From contig CANFKE010000031.1 of NCBI GenBank assembly GCA_947447465.1, positions 1 through 52,953 on the forward strand: a stretch of 52,953 nt of DNA. Direction: 5' to 3'. Shown piece after piece: positions 16,569 to 24,729 of the stretch. The DNA is from Chitinophagaceae bacterium (GTDB taxonomy: Bacteria > Bacteroidota > Bacteroidia > Chitinophagales > Chitinophagaceae). A program made the translations under genes and the position numbers. The notes beneath the pieces were generated by a model. The model saw only the letters and a program-made list of their open reading frames with translations, did no database searches and was not told the origin of the DNA. Every line of letters begins with the position of its first letter. Positions within the stretch are counted from its first letter, which is position 1.

Positions 16569-17771
16569 ATGTCTTTAACAGGAAAAAAGATCGTCTTAGC
16601 GGTCACAGGCAGTATTGCTGCGTATAAAACGCCACAATTGGTGCGCTTGCTGGTAAAAGCCGGTGCAGAGGTAAAAGTGCTCACTACACGTGCCGCGGCA
16701 GACTTTGTCAGTCCGCTATCGCTGGCTACCGTCTCCAAGCACCCGGTGCTCAGCGACGTAAGTGATGGCAGCACCTGGAACAATCACGTAGAGCTGGGCT
16801 TGTGGGCAGATGTCATGCTGATAGCGCCTTGCAGTGCTAATAGCCTTGCCAAGCTGGCCAATGGTATTTGCGACAATCTGGTATGTGCGGTATATCTATC
16901 GGCAAGGTGTCCCGTTTTTGTGGCGCCGGCTATGGACGAGGATATGTGGAAACACAGTTCTACACAGAATAACCTGAATAAGATCCGATCATACGGAAAT
17001 CATATCATACCGGTAGGGCATGGCGAACTGGCAAGCGGACTTGTTGGTGAGGGTAGAATGGCCGAGCCCGAAGACATGATCACTTTTCTGACTGACTTCC
17101 TTTCGGCAACACAACCATTAAAAGGCAAGAAAGCATTAGTAACAGCAGGACCTACTTATGAACGAATAGACCCGGTAAGATTCATCGGTAACTTCTCTAC
17201 CGGCAAAATGGGTATCGCCATTGCAGAAGTACTTGCTGATAAAGGCGCTGAGGTAACTTTAGTACTGGGCCCGACATCTGAAAGATCGCAACACCCGGGT
17301 GTACAAACCGTGCGAATAGAAAGCGCTAAAGAATTGTACTCCGAGAGTACAAAAGCCTTCGAAAATGCAGATATTGCCGTTCTGGCTGCCGCAGTAGCCG
17401 ACTACAGACCGGAACAGATGGCTACCGAAAAAATAAAGAAAGCAGAAAGCGGGCTATCTATATCACTGACAAAAACAGAAGACACTTTACTGTCATTGGG
17501 TAAAATAAAAAGGCCAGATCAAACGTTAGTAGGTTTTGCATTGGAGACTACCAATGAACTGGAACATGGCATGAAGAAACTTGTGGCTAAAAATGCAGAC
17601 ATGATAGTCCTTAATTCATTAAAAGATGAGGGGGCAGGATTCGGACATGACACCAACAAGATCACCTTGCTTACCCGCAGTGAAGCGCCTGAAAGTTTGC
17701 CACTCCTCAGCAAAAAAGAAGCTGCAATAGCTATAGTGAACCATATTTTAAAATTGAGACATGCTGAATAG
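16569..17771 (+). CDS. coaBC: Bifunctional phosphopantothenoylcysteine decarboxylase / phosphopantothenate-cysteine ligase
   Basis: CoaBC makes 4'-phosphopantetheine in coenzyme A synthesis. The N-terminal CoaC flavoprotein half (1-180) has GSIAAYK (12-18), the active-site His in WNNHVELG, PCSANSLAKLANG and APAMDEDMW (PAMD rather than PAMN). The C-terminal CoaB half (about 187-400) opens with the ligase signature KKALVTAGPTYERIDPVRF and NFSTGKMG. At 400 residues it has the normal length. The ATG at 16569 is chosen over a GTG at 16560. It overlaps the next gene by 11 nt, forming the coaBC-DUF4835 pair common in Bacteroidota. Confidence 0.96.
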   Translation: MSLTGKKIVLAVTGSIAAYKTPQLVRLLVKAGAEVKVLTTRAAADFVSPLSLATVSKHPVLSDVSDGSTWNNHVELGLWADVMLIAPCSANSLAKLANGICDNLVCAVYLSARCPVFVAPAMDEDMWKHSSTQNNLNKIRSYGNHIIPVGHGELASGLVGEGRMAEPEDMITFLTDFLSATQPLKGKKALVTAGPTYERIDPVRFIGNFSTGKMGIAIAEVLADKGAEVTLVLGPTSERSQHPGVQTVRIESAKELYSESTKAFENADIAVLAAAVADYRPEQMATEKIKKAESGLSISLTKTEDTLLSLGKIKRPDQTLVGFALETTNELEHGMKKLVAKNADMIVLNSLKDEGAGFGHDTNKITLLTRSEAPESLPLLSKKEAAIAIVNHILKLRHAE

Positions 17772-18687
17772 ACTGCTCACCATATTGATAGCTACCCTGT
17801 TATGCTTTACATCATCTGCACAAGAGCTGAACTGTAAGGTGAACATCAACCATGATAAGATAACAGGCGTGGACAATGAGGTATTCAATACCATGCAGCG
17901 TGCCATCATAGAATTTATGAATGGGCATAAATGGACCAATGACGACTTTACGACCAATGAAAAAATTGACGTTACTATATTCATCAATATTACCGGTAAC
18001 AAGATAAACGGTGACGCAGATGCTTATACAGGTACTTTAAGCATTCAAGCATCACGTCCGGTATTCAGCAGTGGCTACACGACCGCTCTTGTCAATTATG
18101 TGGACAGGGACTTTGTTTTCAAATTCACTCAGTATGGTGCATTATCATTCGATGATAACCGGGTAAGTGGTGTTGATGCCATGCAGTCTAATCTTACTGC
18201 AGTGTTAGGCTATTACGCCTACATCATCTTAGGCCTCGACTATGACAGCTTTGCACCCGAGGGTGGTACCAATTTCTTCAAGAAAGCACAAAACGTAGTA
18301 AGCAATGCACCGGAGCAAGGTAAAACGATAAGTGGATGGAAAGCAGTAGAAGGAACACGTAACCGATATTGGCTGGCCGATCAATTACTGAATACACGCT
18401 TTGCAGATGTACGCAGCTTCTGGTACACTATGCATCGCGAAGGACTGGACAGTATGTACACCAAACCTGTGGAATCGCGTACAAGGATACTGGTAGGACT
18501 CAAGAAGTTGTATCAGGTGAACAGAGAAAACCCCAGCTCTATGTTGTTGCAGTTCTTTTTTGCCGCAAAAAGCGAGGAGATCATCCACCTGCTGGCATCA
18601 ACGACAAAAGCTGAACGTAGCCCATATATTACCATCCTTAACTCAATGGATGTACCCAACGCACAAAAGTATAACAACCTGAAATGA
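17761..18687 (+). CDS. porD: DUF4835 protein, type IX secretion-associated PorD
   Basis: A 308-residue exported protein with signal peptide (1-20, cleavage near SSA-Q). Family features are QELNCKVNINHDKI at the mature N-terminus, SGYTTALVNYVDRDFVFKFTQY in the middle and LAYYAYIILGLDYDSFAPEGG-like text near 155-175. DUF4835 is the family I know as PorD, linked to the type IX secretion machinery. Location directly after coaBC, with 11 nt overlap, is its usual address. Periplasmic or outer-membrane associated. The symbol rests on family naming from memory, not on shown function. Confidence 0.8.
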   Translation: MLNRLLTILIATLLCFTSSAQELNCKVNINHDKITGVDNEVFNTMQRAIIEFMNGHKWTNDDFTTNEKIDVTIFINITGNKINGDADAYTGTLSIQASRPVFSSGYTTALVNYVDRDFVFKFTQYGALSFDDNRVSGVDAMQSNLTAVLGYYAYIILGLDYDSFAPEGGTNFFKKAQNVVSNAPEQGKTISGWKAVEGTRNRYWLADQLLNTRFADVRSFWYTMHREGLDSMYTKPVESRTRILVGLKKLYQVNRENPSSMLLQFFFAAKSEEIIHLLASTTKAERSPYITILNSMDVPNAQKYNNLK

Positions 18688-19145
18688 CCAGATTCCTGTC
18701 TGTAACTCTATTTATTGTACTGACCGGCAGCGTATTCAGTTGCCAGCAAGCCGACAATCAGCATTTGCCTCCCGCTAAAATGGAGCAGATCATGTTTGAC
18801 ATAGGTATTGCCGAATCATACAGTACCAAGTCAAAAGACAATACCAACTTTGGCGGCATAAAAAATATCGACTCACTGGCGGTCTATTATACCGATATAC
18901 TTGCGCATCATAAAGTGACTCCTGCTGAGTTCAGGCAGAGCCTGAACTGGTATAAAAAGCACCCGGATGATATGGACAGCTTATATACGCATCTGACAAT
19001 AAAAGCAGACCAACTCAATGCCGAAGAGAGCAGAAGAAAAAAACTGATGGCACCGGCTACGCCGCCACCTGTTCCCACTCAAACTATGGCCCCATCTCCG
19101 GGCGGAACAGTAAAACCACAATCGGGGCCTGCAATGCACATGTAA
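18684..19145 (+). CDS. DUF4296 lipoprotein
   Basis: A 153-residue lipoprotein: signal with lipobox FSCQQ (Cys20), then the DUF4296 domain (about 28-115) with LPPAKMEQIMFDIGIAESY, VYYTDILAHHKVTPAEFRQSLNWY and DSLYTHLTIKADQLN. The C-terminus is a proline-rich, disordered tail. The ATG overlaps the porD stop by 4 nt (ATGA), so it is the last gene of coaBC-porD-DUF4296 and probably works with an envelope complex. Function unknown. Confidence 0.85.
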   Translation: MTRFLSVTLFIVLTGSVFSCQQADNQHLPPAKMEQIMFDIGIAESYSTKSKDNTNFGGIKNIDSLAVYYTDILAHHKVTPAEFRQSLNWYKKHPDDMDSLYTHLTIKADQLNAEESRRKKLMAPATPPPVPTQTMAPSPGGTVKPQSGPAMHM

Positions 19146-19164
19146 AGCCAACTCGCAATAATTT

Positions 19165-19206
19165 AAAACAGTACTTCCCGCAATATGTTGCGGGAAGTAC
19201 TGTTTT
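19165..19206. terminator. Strong terminator after the coaBC operon
   Basis: A perfect 19-bp inverted repeat with a 4-nt loop (arms begin AAAACAGTACTTCCC and end GGGAAGTACTGTTTT). A and T runs on both sides let it act for the coaBC unit and for the convergent SDR gene. Confidence 0.9.
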
Positions 19207-19220
19207 ATAACTCTTTCTTA

Positions 19221-19943
19221 TTACGGATTCAATCTTCCAAAAGCAGTTTTTAATTCTGCCTGACTGCCATTGGCCATTGCCTCACTAAATCCGAAGGTCA
19301 ACTCATTTTTACCTGCCTTTAGCTGTTCAAATATTCCCTCTATAAATGCACTAACAGGCGGAGCCGAATCGTGAAGACCTGGACCGCCAAGATCTGTATT
19401 CAATGCAGGCGGAATGATCTCCACCACCTCAATATTTTTGCCTTGTAACAAATATCGGAGTGATAATGTAAATGAATGGAAAAATGCTTTTGTTGCGGAA
19501 TATACCGGCACCTTTGCGAATGGAACGAACGACAGACCGGAGGTTACGTTCATAATTGTGTTCAGTGACGGCAACTGTTGAAATAAGGTGGTCAAATGAA
19601 TAGGTGCTTCTATATTAGTAACTATCTCTCCCTTTGCTTTCGAGAAGAACTCTTCGTCCTCAGGATGCATCCAGTTCTGTATTCCTGCATTATTGACCAA
19701 TACGTTAAGGTCGCTGTGTTCCTTGGCGATCCAATGGTACATTTCTAAACGATCGGCTTCATTTGAAAGATCACATACCCTTGTAATTACAGAAGGATGC
19801 TGCGCTGCAACTGAACGTAATAATGATTCGCGACGACCACAAATGATCACCGTATTTCCTTCACTGATGAATCGTTGTGTGAGACCAAGCCCAATTCCAC
19901 TTGCCCCTCCGGTAATTAATATCTTATTGCCTGATAATTTCAT
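19221..19943 (-). CDS. Short-chain dehydrogenase/reductase (DltE-like)
   Basis: A 240-residue classical SDR. It carries the NAD(P)-binding TGGASGIGLGL (11-21), the NNAG motif (about 87-90), the catalytic Ser in NVTSGLS and the YSATK active site, followed by a KNIEVVEIIPP segment typical of the DltE/COG3967 branch. Substrate unknown. The Arg in CGRRES after the second strand suggests NADP preference. The start ATG is preceded by CATCTTTG (revcomp of 19964-19971), close to the -7 consensus. Single gene. Confidence 0.9.
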   Translation of the reverse strand: MKLSGNKILITGGASGIGLGLTQRFISEGNTVIICGRRESLLRSVAAQHPSVITRVCDLSNEADRLEMYHWIAKEHSDLNVLVNNAGIQNWMHPEDEEFFSKAKGEIVTNIEAPIHLTTLFQQLPSLNTIMNVTSGLSFVPFAKVPVYSATKAFFHSFTLSLRYLLQGKNIEVVEIIPPALNTDLGGPGLHDSAPPVSAFIEGIFEQLKAGKNELTFGFSEAMANGSQAELKTAFGRLNP

Positions 19944-20064
19944 TATAGATCGATTTTGAGATACAAAGATGGCACTAAATGTTCTATTCCATACTACGTG
20001 AATTATTGGATTTTACATTAAAGGATACTGCGCTGCAAATACCTGTATATAGCATACATGATAC

Positions 20065-20100
20065 ATGAACAATGCCCGCTATAAAGCGGGCATTGTTCAT
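20065..20100 (-). terminator. Hairpin downstream of the aminotransferase
   Basis: A perfect 15-bp inverted repeat (ATGAACAATGCCCGC / GCGGGCATTGTTCAT) with a 6-nt loop starts 16 nt beyond the aminotransferase stop. The T tract is weak on the minus strand, but the stem is strong. Confidence 0.7.
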
Positions 20101-20116
20101 TTTATATAGCAAGAAC

Positions 20117-21307
20117 TTATTTTAATTTGCTGAGTGCATCTGCCATACGAGCCATTGCCTCATGGAGATTGGTCATAGATGTAGCAAACGAAAGACGCAA
20201 ACATTGCGGATCACCAAAGGCACTTCCACATACGGTTGTAACATGTCCTTTGTTCAGCAGATACATGCTCATATCCACATCGTCATTGATGACAGTTTCA
20301 CCGTCTGTCTTACCAAAGAAAGAACTGATATCGGGGAAGGCATAAAATGCTCCGTGAGGATAATTGGCCTTTACACCAGGCATCTTTCTCAATGCGCCTG
20401 TCACATAATCGCAACGCTCTTTGTATGCAGCCACCATCTTGTGTGTCGGTTCCAGATCGCTGAGCAGAGCGGTTATTGAAGCTCTCTGTGCTACGGAATT
20501 CGCACCTGATGTACTTTGTGCCTGCAACTTATCACAAGCCTTGACTACCTCCAGCGGACCTGCCATATAGCCAAGTCTCCAACCGGTCATAGCAAAGCCT
20601 TTAGACATACCATTGATCACTATTACCCTGTCTCGTATTTCCTCGAACTGCGCGATACTTTCATGACCACCTACAAAGTTGATGTACTCATAGATCTCAT
20701 CGCTGATGATGGCCACATAAGGATAACGCTTGAACACGGCTACAAGCCCCGCAAGTTCTTCCTTAGAATACACGCTACCCGTAGGATTGCATGGAGAGGA
20801 GAACATGAACAACTTTGTCTTAGGCGTTATTGCAGCTTCCAACTGCTGGGGAGTGATCTTGAAATCCTGATCGATACCGCAGTGAACATACTTAACGATA
20901 CCACCCGCCATTTCTACCTGTGTAGCATACGTCACCCAGAAAGGAGTAGGTATGATCACCTCATCACCCGGATCTACGATACTCATCACAGCATCTATAA
21001 GACTTTGCTTGGCACCCGTAGAAACAATGATCTGGTTTGGCGGATAATCAAGATTGTTATCTCTCTTCAGCTTAATGCTGATGGCTTCAAGAAGCTCCGG
21101 ATAACCCGCTACTGGGGTATATTTGGAGTAGCCTTCATTGATCGCCTTTATTGCCGCATCATTGATGTGGTCAGGAGTTCTGAAATCAGGTTCACCCAAA
21201 CTAAGGTCAACAATACTGATTCCCTGCGCTTTCATTTCCCGGCTCAGCTTGGCCATCTTTATGGTCTGCGGCTCTGAAATGGTATTCAATCTTTCTGCTA
21301 ATTGCAT
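20117..21307 (-). CDS. Pyridoxal phosphate-dependent class I aminotransferase (probable aspartate aminotransferase)
   Basis: A 396-residue fold type I aminotransferase. PLP contacts are all present: Asn174 (PCNPTG), Asp203 and Tyr206 (SDEIYEY), the Schiff-base Lys236 (NGMSKGFAMTGWR) and Arg244. The C-terminal carboxylate-binding arginine is in LRLSFATS. LGEPDF (38-43) and YTPVAGYPELLEA (63-75) place it in the subgroup of bacterial aspartate/prephenate aminotransferases. The ATG at 21307 is used, because the longer reading would include the -7 element at 21332. It likely transaminates aspartate/2-oxoglutarate. Single gene. Confidence 0.92.
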   Translation of the reverse strand: MQLAERLNTISEPQTIKMAKLSREMKAQGISIVDLSLGEPDFRTPDHINDAAIKAINEGYSKYTPVAGYPELLEAISIKLKRDNNLDYPPNQIIVSTGAKQSLIDAVMSIVDPGDEVIIPTPFWVTYATQVEMAGGIVKYVHCGIDQDFKITPQQLEAAITPKTKLFMFSSPCNPTGSVYSKEELAGLVAVFKRYPYVAIISDEIYEYINFVGGHESIAQFEEIRDRVIVINGMSKGFAMTGWRLGYMAGPLEVVKACDKLQAQSTSGANSVAQRASITALLSDLEPTHKMVAAYKERCDYVTGALRKMPGVKANYPHGAFYAFPDISSFFGKTDGETVINDDVDMSMYLLNKGHVTTVCGSAFGDPQCLRLSFATSMTNLHEAMARMADALSKLK

Positions 21308-21331
21308 TATATTTTCTAAAATGGCAAGCGA

Positions 21332-21339
21332 CAAAGATA
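21332..21339 (-). promoter_or_regulatory. -7 promoter element of the aminotransferase
   Basis: On the minus strand TATCTTTG matches the consensus and lies 24 nt before the ATG at 21307. No obvious -33 element. Confidence 0.5.
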
Positions 21340-21417
21340 AGAAAAGTAGCGGAAGTAGGGTTACCTCCGGATCTGCATAAAAAGCACCCCAAATAATATC
21401 TGCTTAATACTGCTAAA

Positions 21418-22551
21418 CTACTTGCACACACTTTTCAAAAACCGAAGTACGCTATATGTGGTCAACTGCCCCGATGGACCGTTGAGCGTATAGTCGCAAC
21501 CATGCGTACCACAGGGTAATGATAAGAAATAGTAGGGTACATGATTTTTAACCAGTCGGGCACTTAATCTTGTGCTATGATCATAATGTACTAATGGATC
21601 GATAGGCCCATGTATCAACAAAGTTGCAGGTGCTTGAGGCGTCACAAACTCTATGGCAGAACTGTTGAAATATTGTTGCGGCACTTCTTCATAAGTACCA
21701 CCCAAATAATCTACCATCACCTTGCGCGAATCAAATACCAGTTTATTGGCAGGTAAACTATTGCCCCACACCATATCAGCAGGCCCGTAAAAACTGATCA
21801 CTCCTTTAATAGAAGGATCATGAAAAGTATAAGCACCAACGAGAGTTATCTGCGCTCCCGCCGACCTGCCCAATAACACAAATCTGCTCGTATCTATTCC
21901 CAACTCCTCCGCATGCTCTCGCAAGTAGTGTATTGCCTTACCCAGATCTTCAACTTGCGCGGGGCTTTTTATATCTGGTGCCAGCCTGTAATTGATAGAC
22001 GCTACATGATAACCTTCTTTGGCCAAAACTGTATTCAGTTCGGGCAATTGTTTACTATCTCCTCCTGCCCACGATCCTCCATGAACAACGATCACACAGG
22101 GTCTTTTACCCGATCGCTTTGACTTGTAGAAATCCAGCGCAAGTCTGTTGGCATAAAAATAGAGTTGACTCTCCTGCTGTTTTGCTCCGATACCTGTTAT
22201 CATCTTACTTATGCTGAAAGGCGCTTCTTCCGATACTCCTTCCACAGCACCTAATGCAACATCCATATCTTGCTTCAACTCTGATGATAAACTCATCACT
22301 CTTACTATTGGCGATAATAATAAGATCAAGGCCACAAAACCAAATACAGTGCCGGCTGTAGCATACTTATCTACTTTATACCCCCACAATATTAATGCGG
22401 TAGTGATGATCATCCCAATCCAGGGAAACTCAGTAACCACAATTGCTGTAAGCCATAGATGATACGTAGGTGCACGATATACTGTAAGTAACGACAGCAA
22501 AAAAACAATGATCAATAAAACCAACCTGAGCATAGATGTAAAGGTATGCAT
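21418..22551 (-). CDS. Membrane-anchored alpha/beta hydrolase (BD-FAE/esterase-like)
   Basis: A 377-residue protein with three N-terminal membrane spans (about 8-25, 32-54 and 62-83) followed by an alpha/beta hydrolase domain. The oxyanion motif is VVHGGSWAGG (about 155-164), the nucleophile elbow LGRSAGA carries the catalytic Ser, and the acid and His are likely in LIHGPIDPLVHY and CGTHGCDY. The arrangement resembles carbohydrate esterases and hormone-sensitive-lipase-like carboxylesterases. The catalytic domain could face either side of the membrane. The ATG at 22551 is used; another at 22533 starts just before the first helix. Substrate unknown. Confidence 0.85.
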   Translation of the reverse strand: MHTFTSMLRLVLLIIVFLLSLLTVYRAPTYHLWLTAIVVTEFPWIGMIITTALILWGYKVDKYATAGTVFGFVALILLLSPIVRVMSLSSELKQDMDVALGAVEGVSEEAPFSISKMITGIGAKQQESQLYFYANRLALDFYKSKRSGKRPCVIVVHGGSWAGGDSKQLPELNTVLAKEGYHVASINYRLAPDIKSPAQVEDLGKAIHYLREHAEELGIDTSRFVLLGRSAGAQITLVGAYTFHDPSIKGVISFYGPADMVWGNSLPANKLVFDSRKVMVDYLGGTYEEVPQQYFNSSAIEFVTPQAPATLLIHGPIDPLVHYDHSTRLSARLVKNHVPYYFLSLPCGTHGCDYTLNGPSGQLTTYSVLRFLKSVCK

Positions 22552-22571
22552 CTGCTTACCAATCTCCGAAT

Positions 22572-22609
22572 GTCATCCTGAACTTGAACACCCTGAACTT
22601 GCTGAAGGG
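22572..22609. repeat. Fragment of a dispersed GTCATCCTGAACTTG-type repeat
   Basis: GTCATCCTGAACTTG (22572-22586) is followed by the imperfect palindrome CCCTGAACTTGCTGAAGGG (22591-22609). From memory, similar text recurs between genes in many Bacteroidota genomes. Only one fragment is visible here. Confidence 0.4.
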
Positions 22610-22727
22610 CGAAGTACAACATTCGATACATGTTGCCGGATCTGTATGAGTTACTGACATCCATTCAGTGTAATTAGTGCGATCACCTCAATCAGTGATT
22701 CAGACAAAAATAAATCTTTCAGTAAAT

Positions 22728-22759
22728 TTTGAAAGTTCGAGAATAACGTTTTATCTTTG
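22728..22759 (+). promoter_or_regulatory. Consensus Bacteroidota promoter of the GbsR/MarR gene
   Basis: TTTG (22728-22731) and TATCTTTG (22752-22759) match both the -33 and -7 elements with a 20-nt spacer, ending 4 nt before the ATG at 22764. The mRNA would be almost leaderless. It also rules out the longer reading from 22677. Confidence 0.65.
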
Positions 22760-22763
22760 TGTT

Positions 22764-23270
22764 ATGAAACTGACAGAGGCAAAACAACAATTCATTCTTA
22801 ACTGGGGCGTTCTGGGCACGCAATGGGGTATCAACCGTACCATGGCGCAGATACACGCTCTGTTACTGGTGAGTATTGAGCCTTTGAGTGCAGATGAGAT
22901 CATGGCAGAACTGCAGATCAGTCGCGGCAACACCAACATGAATGTGCGTGAATTAATGGATTGGGGTATTGTAGAAAAAATATTGAAGCCCGGAGAACGC
23001 AAAGAGTTTTTTGTTGCCGAGAAAGATATCTGGGTGGTAGCTATGCGTATCATTAAGGAGCGTAAGCGCAGAGAGGTTGAACCAATACTGAGTGTATTGG
23101 AACAACTTAAAGATGTGGAAGCAGATAAAAATGATAAAGAAGCCAAACAATTCATCAGTATGATATCCGATATCCAGAAGTTCTCTAATCAGGCCAGTAA
23201 AGGTATCGACGGCATGGTAAAGATGGATGAACACTGGTTTACAGGCACACTCTTGAAGCTCTTTAAATAA
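22764..23270 (+). CDS. GbsR/MarR family transcriptional regulator
   Basis: A 168-residue winged-helix regulator. The DNA-binding half (about 15-90) reads LGTQWGINRTMAQIHALLLVS, LSADEIMAELQISRGNTNMNVREL and a wing IVEKILKPGERKEFF. These are the marks of the GbsR branch of MarR proteins, which often repress neighbouring transport or osmolyte genes. The C-terminal half is a charged helical dimerisation region. The start is fixed by the promoter. It lies upstream of four membrane-protein genes in the same direction, separated by two tandem hairpins, and may control them; the ligand is unknown. Confidence 0.88.
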   Translation: MKLTEAKQQFILNWGVLGTQWGINRTMAQIHALLLVSIEPLSADEIMAELQISRGNTNMNVRELMDWGIVEKILKPGERKEFFVAEKDIWVVAMRIIKERKRREVEPILSVLEQLKDVEADKNDKEAKQFISMISDIQKFSNQASKGIDGMVKMDEHWFTGTLLKLFK

Positions 23271-23310
23271 TTGACACTTTGAAATAGTTTGTTTTGTTTT
23301 GAAAAGCGTT

Positions 23311-23366
23311 CTTTAGTCCCGCTAATTGCGGGATTAAAGGACCAACAACCGGGAAACCGGTTTTTT
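23311..23366 (+). terminator. Two tandem hairpins after the GbsR gene
   Basis: Hairpin 1 pairs CTTTAGTCCCGC (23311-23322) with GCGGGATTAAAG (23328-23339), one G-T pair. Hairpin 2 pairs AACCGG (23347-23352) with CCGGTT (23357-23362) around GAAA and ends in a T run. The second is a standard terminator, and the first may strengthen it. Confidence 0.75.
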
Positions 23367-23508
23367 AAACACTCTAAACTTTCATTATTTTCTGAAACTA
23401 TAATTAGTTCAAAATATTTTTTATGAATAAGCACACTCACGACCCACCTGAAAAATAGTAAGACCTCGCATAACAAACATATTAACACACACTTTTAAAA
23501 CCTTTTTT

Positions 23509-23940
23509 ATGAACTACATCCTCATTTTATATACAGCATATCTGCTTGTTACTATCATTCTTACTGTATGGGTGGCACATACTTTATTCAAAAACGGACA
23601 AGTATTCTTGATAGATATTTTTCATGGTAATAAAGAGCTGGCCGAAGCAGTGAACAATCTCTTATGGGTAGGTTTCTACCTGGTGAATATTGGTTATGCA
23701 GTCTATACATTAAAGACCTACGACCTTGTTGATGATGCCCGTCAGTTGGTGGAAGTACTCAGCCTTAAACTCGGTGCCATCATACTCATTCTTGGTGGCA
23801 TGCACTTCATGAATATGTTCATCTTCTTCCGTCTTCGCAAGCGTGCGCTTATAGACAAACGCCCGGGTGGTGGTGGATACGACTACCGCAATGATCCGGA
23901 AAACTTAGGAACCTACAGAGTGAACATTCCAAATGAATAA
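23509..23940 (+). CDS. Conserved-looking membrane protein in the GbsR cluster
   Basis: A 143-residue protein with three or four membrane spans (about 4-25, 48-68, 84-112), a short cytoplasmic segment rich in Arg/Lys (RLRKRALIDKRPGGGGYDYRND) and a hydrophilic C-terminal tail. I do not recognise the family. It differs from the three paralogues that follow, but is only 2 nt upstream of the first and clearly in the same operon. The start has no Shine-Dalgarno sequence but an A/T-rich leader, as is usual in this phylum. Confidence 0.8.
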   Translation: MNYILILYTAYLLVTIILTVWVAHTLFKNGQVFLIDIFHGNKELAEAVNNLLWVGFYLVNIGYAVYTLKTYDLVDDARQLVEVLSLKLGAIILILGGMHFMNMFIFFRLRKRALIDKRPGGGGYDYRNDPENLGTYRVNIPNE

Positions 23941-23942
23941 TT

Positions 23943-24356
23943 ATGAGACCGTTATTATTTTTTAAATGGATCGACAGTGCCATACAAATACTTGCATTGA
24001 TCGTTACTCCCGCCATTGTTGATCAAAGGGGTGCATTATTAGCAGGCTGGGTGGCCCTCGGGGCCGCCCAGGTCCTCAGTTGCGCTGCAAATCTCATTGG
24101 ACTGAAGAAACAATACAGAGCTAAAAGCCGCAGGGGATATGAAGTTATCATCGCCATATTTCTAGCCGCATGTATTCCTTTCCAATTCTACAAATATGAT
24201 ATTCCGATCGACTGGATCGTAGATGTGATTAAAGGTATTGTCATTGCCACAGTTGTTGCAAGTCCGGCATTGGCCATCTGGTACTTTACAATGACAATAG
24301 CCGAAATGTTTAAAATACACAACAATGAAGACACTACACATAATGAAGCAAATTGA
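23943..24356 (+). CDS. Four-span membrane protein, paralogue 1 of 3
   Basis: A 137-residue membrane protein. It opens with MRPLLFFKWIDSAIQIL, the first copy of a pattern shared with the next two genes (M-[KR]-x-L-x3-K-x2-D-x3-Q-x-L). Other shared blocks are AQVLSCAANLIGLKK in the second span region and PALAIWYFTMTIAEM near the end. Four spans are predicted. It begins 2 nt after the preceding stop and overlaps the following gene by 32 nt. The family is unknown to me; tandem triplication suggests a hetero-oligomer or divergent duplicated functions. Confidence 0.8.
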   Translation: MRPLLFFKWIDSAIQILALIVTPAIVDQRGALLAGWVALGAAQVLSCAANLIGLKKQYRAKSRRGYEVIIAIFLAACIPFQFYKYDIPIDWIVDVIKGIVIATVVASPALAIWYFTMTIAEMFKIHNNEDTTHNEAN

Positions 24357-24723
24357 TTTTTATTTACAGCTATTGGGTTTTGCTCCTATACTTGTGGCTT
24401 TTGCAATGCAAGACCCTTATCCCCTGCTTTTCAGCTTCATTTGGATAGGTGCAGTTCAGGTATTAAGTTGCGTCATAAATGGGTTGGCACTAAAAGACTA
24501 TCAAAAGCATAACTCAAGGAGCACCTATCAATTTGTATTGCTCACTATTGCCGTTCTTGCAGCCGGTGCATTGCTTCTTAATAATGAATACCTTAGTTTC
24601 TACATCTTTTATGCACTTGTTATGACCAGCCCATTCGTCATGCTATGGTACATGTGGATCAGTTATAAAGAAATGAGATTTGCTCGTAGCTTAGCCAACA
24701 GAAGCCAGTTTGTAAATATATAA
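24325..24723 (+). CDS. Four-span membrane protein, paralogue 2 of 3
   Basis: A 132-residue paralogue. The ATG at 24325 is preferred to the in-frame ATG at 24343, because only the longer form (MKTLHIMKQIDFYLQLL) aligns over its whole N-terminus with copies 1 and 3. The cost is a 32-nt overlap with the gene before it. Shared blocks are VQVLSCVINGLALKD and SPFVMLWYMWISYKEM. Four membrane spans with a basic loop between spans 2 and 3. Function unknown. Confidence 0.78.
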   Translation: MKTLHIMKQIDFYLQLLGFAPILVAFAMQDPYPLLFSFIWIGAVQVLSCVINGLALKDYQKHNSRSTYQFVLLTIAVLAAGALLLNNEYLSFYIFYALVMTSPFVMLWYMWISYKEMRFARSLANRSQFVNI

Positions 24724-24729
24724 GTCACC

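Noticed and set aside
20516..21277. A 253-codon plus-strand frame inside the aminotransferase gene
   Set aside because: It is wholly antisense to a gene with all catalytic residues and has no recognisable features.
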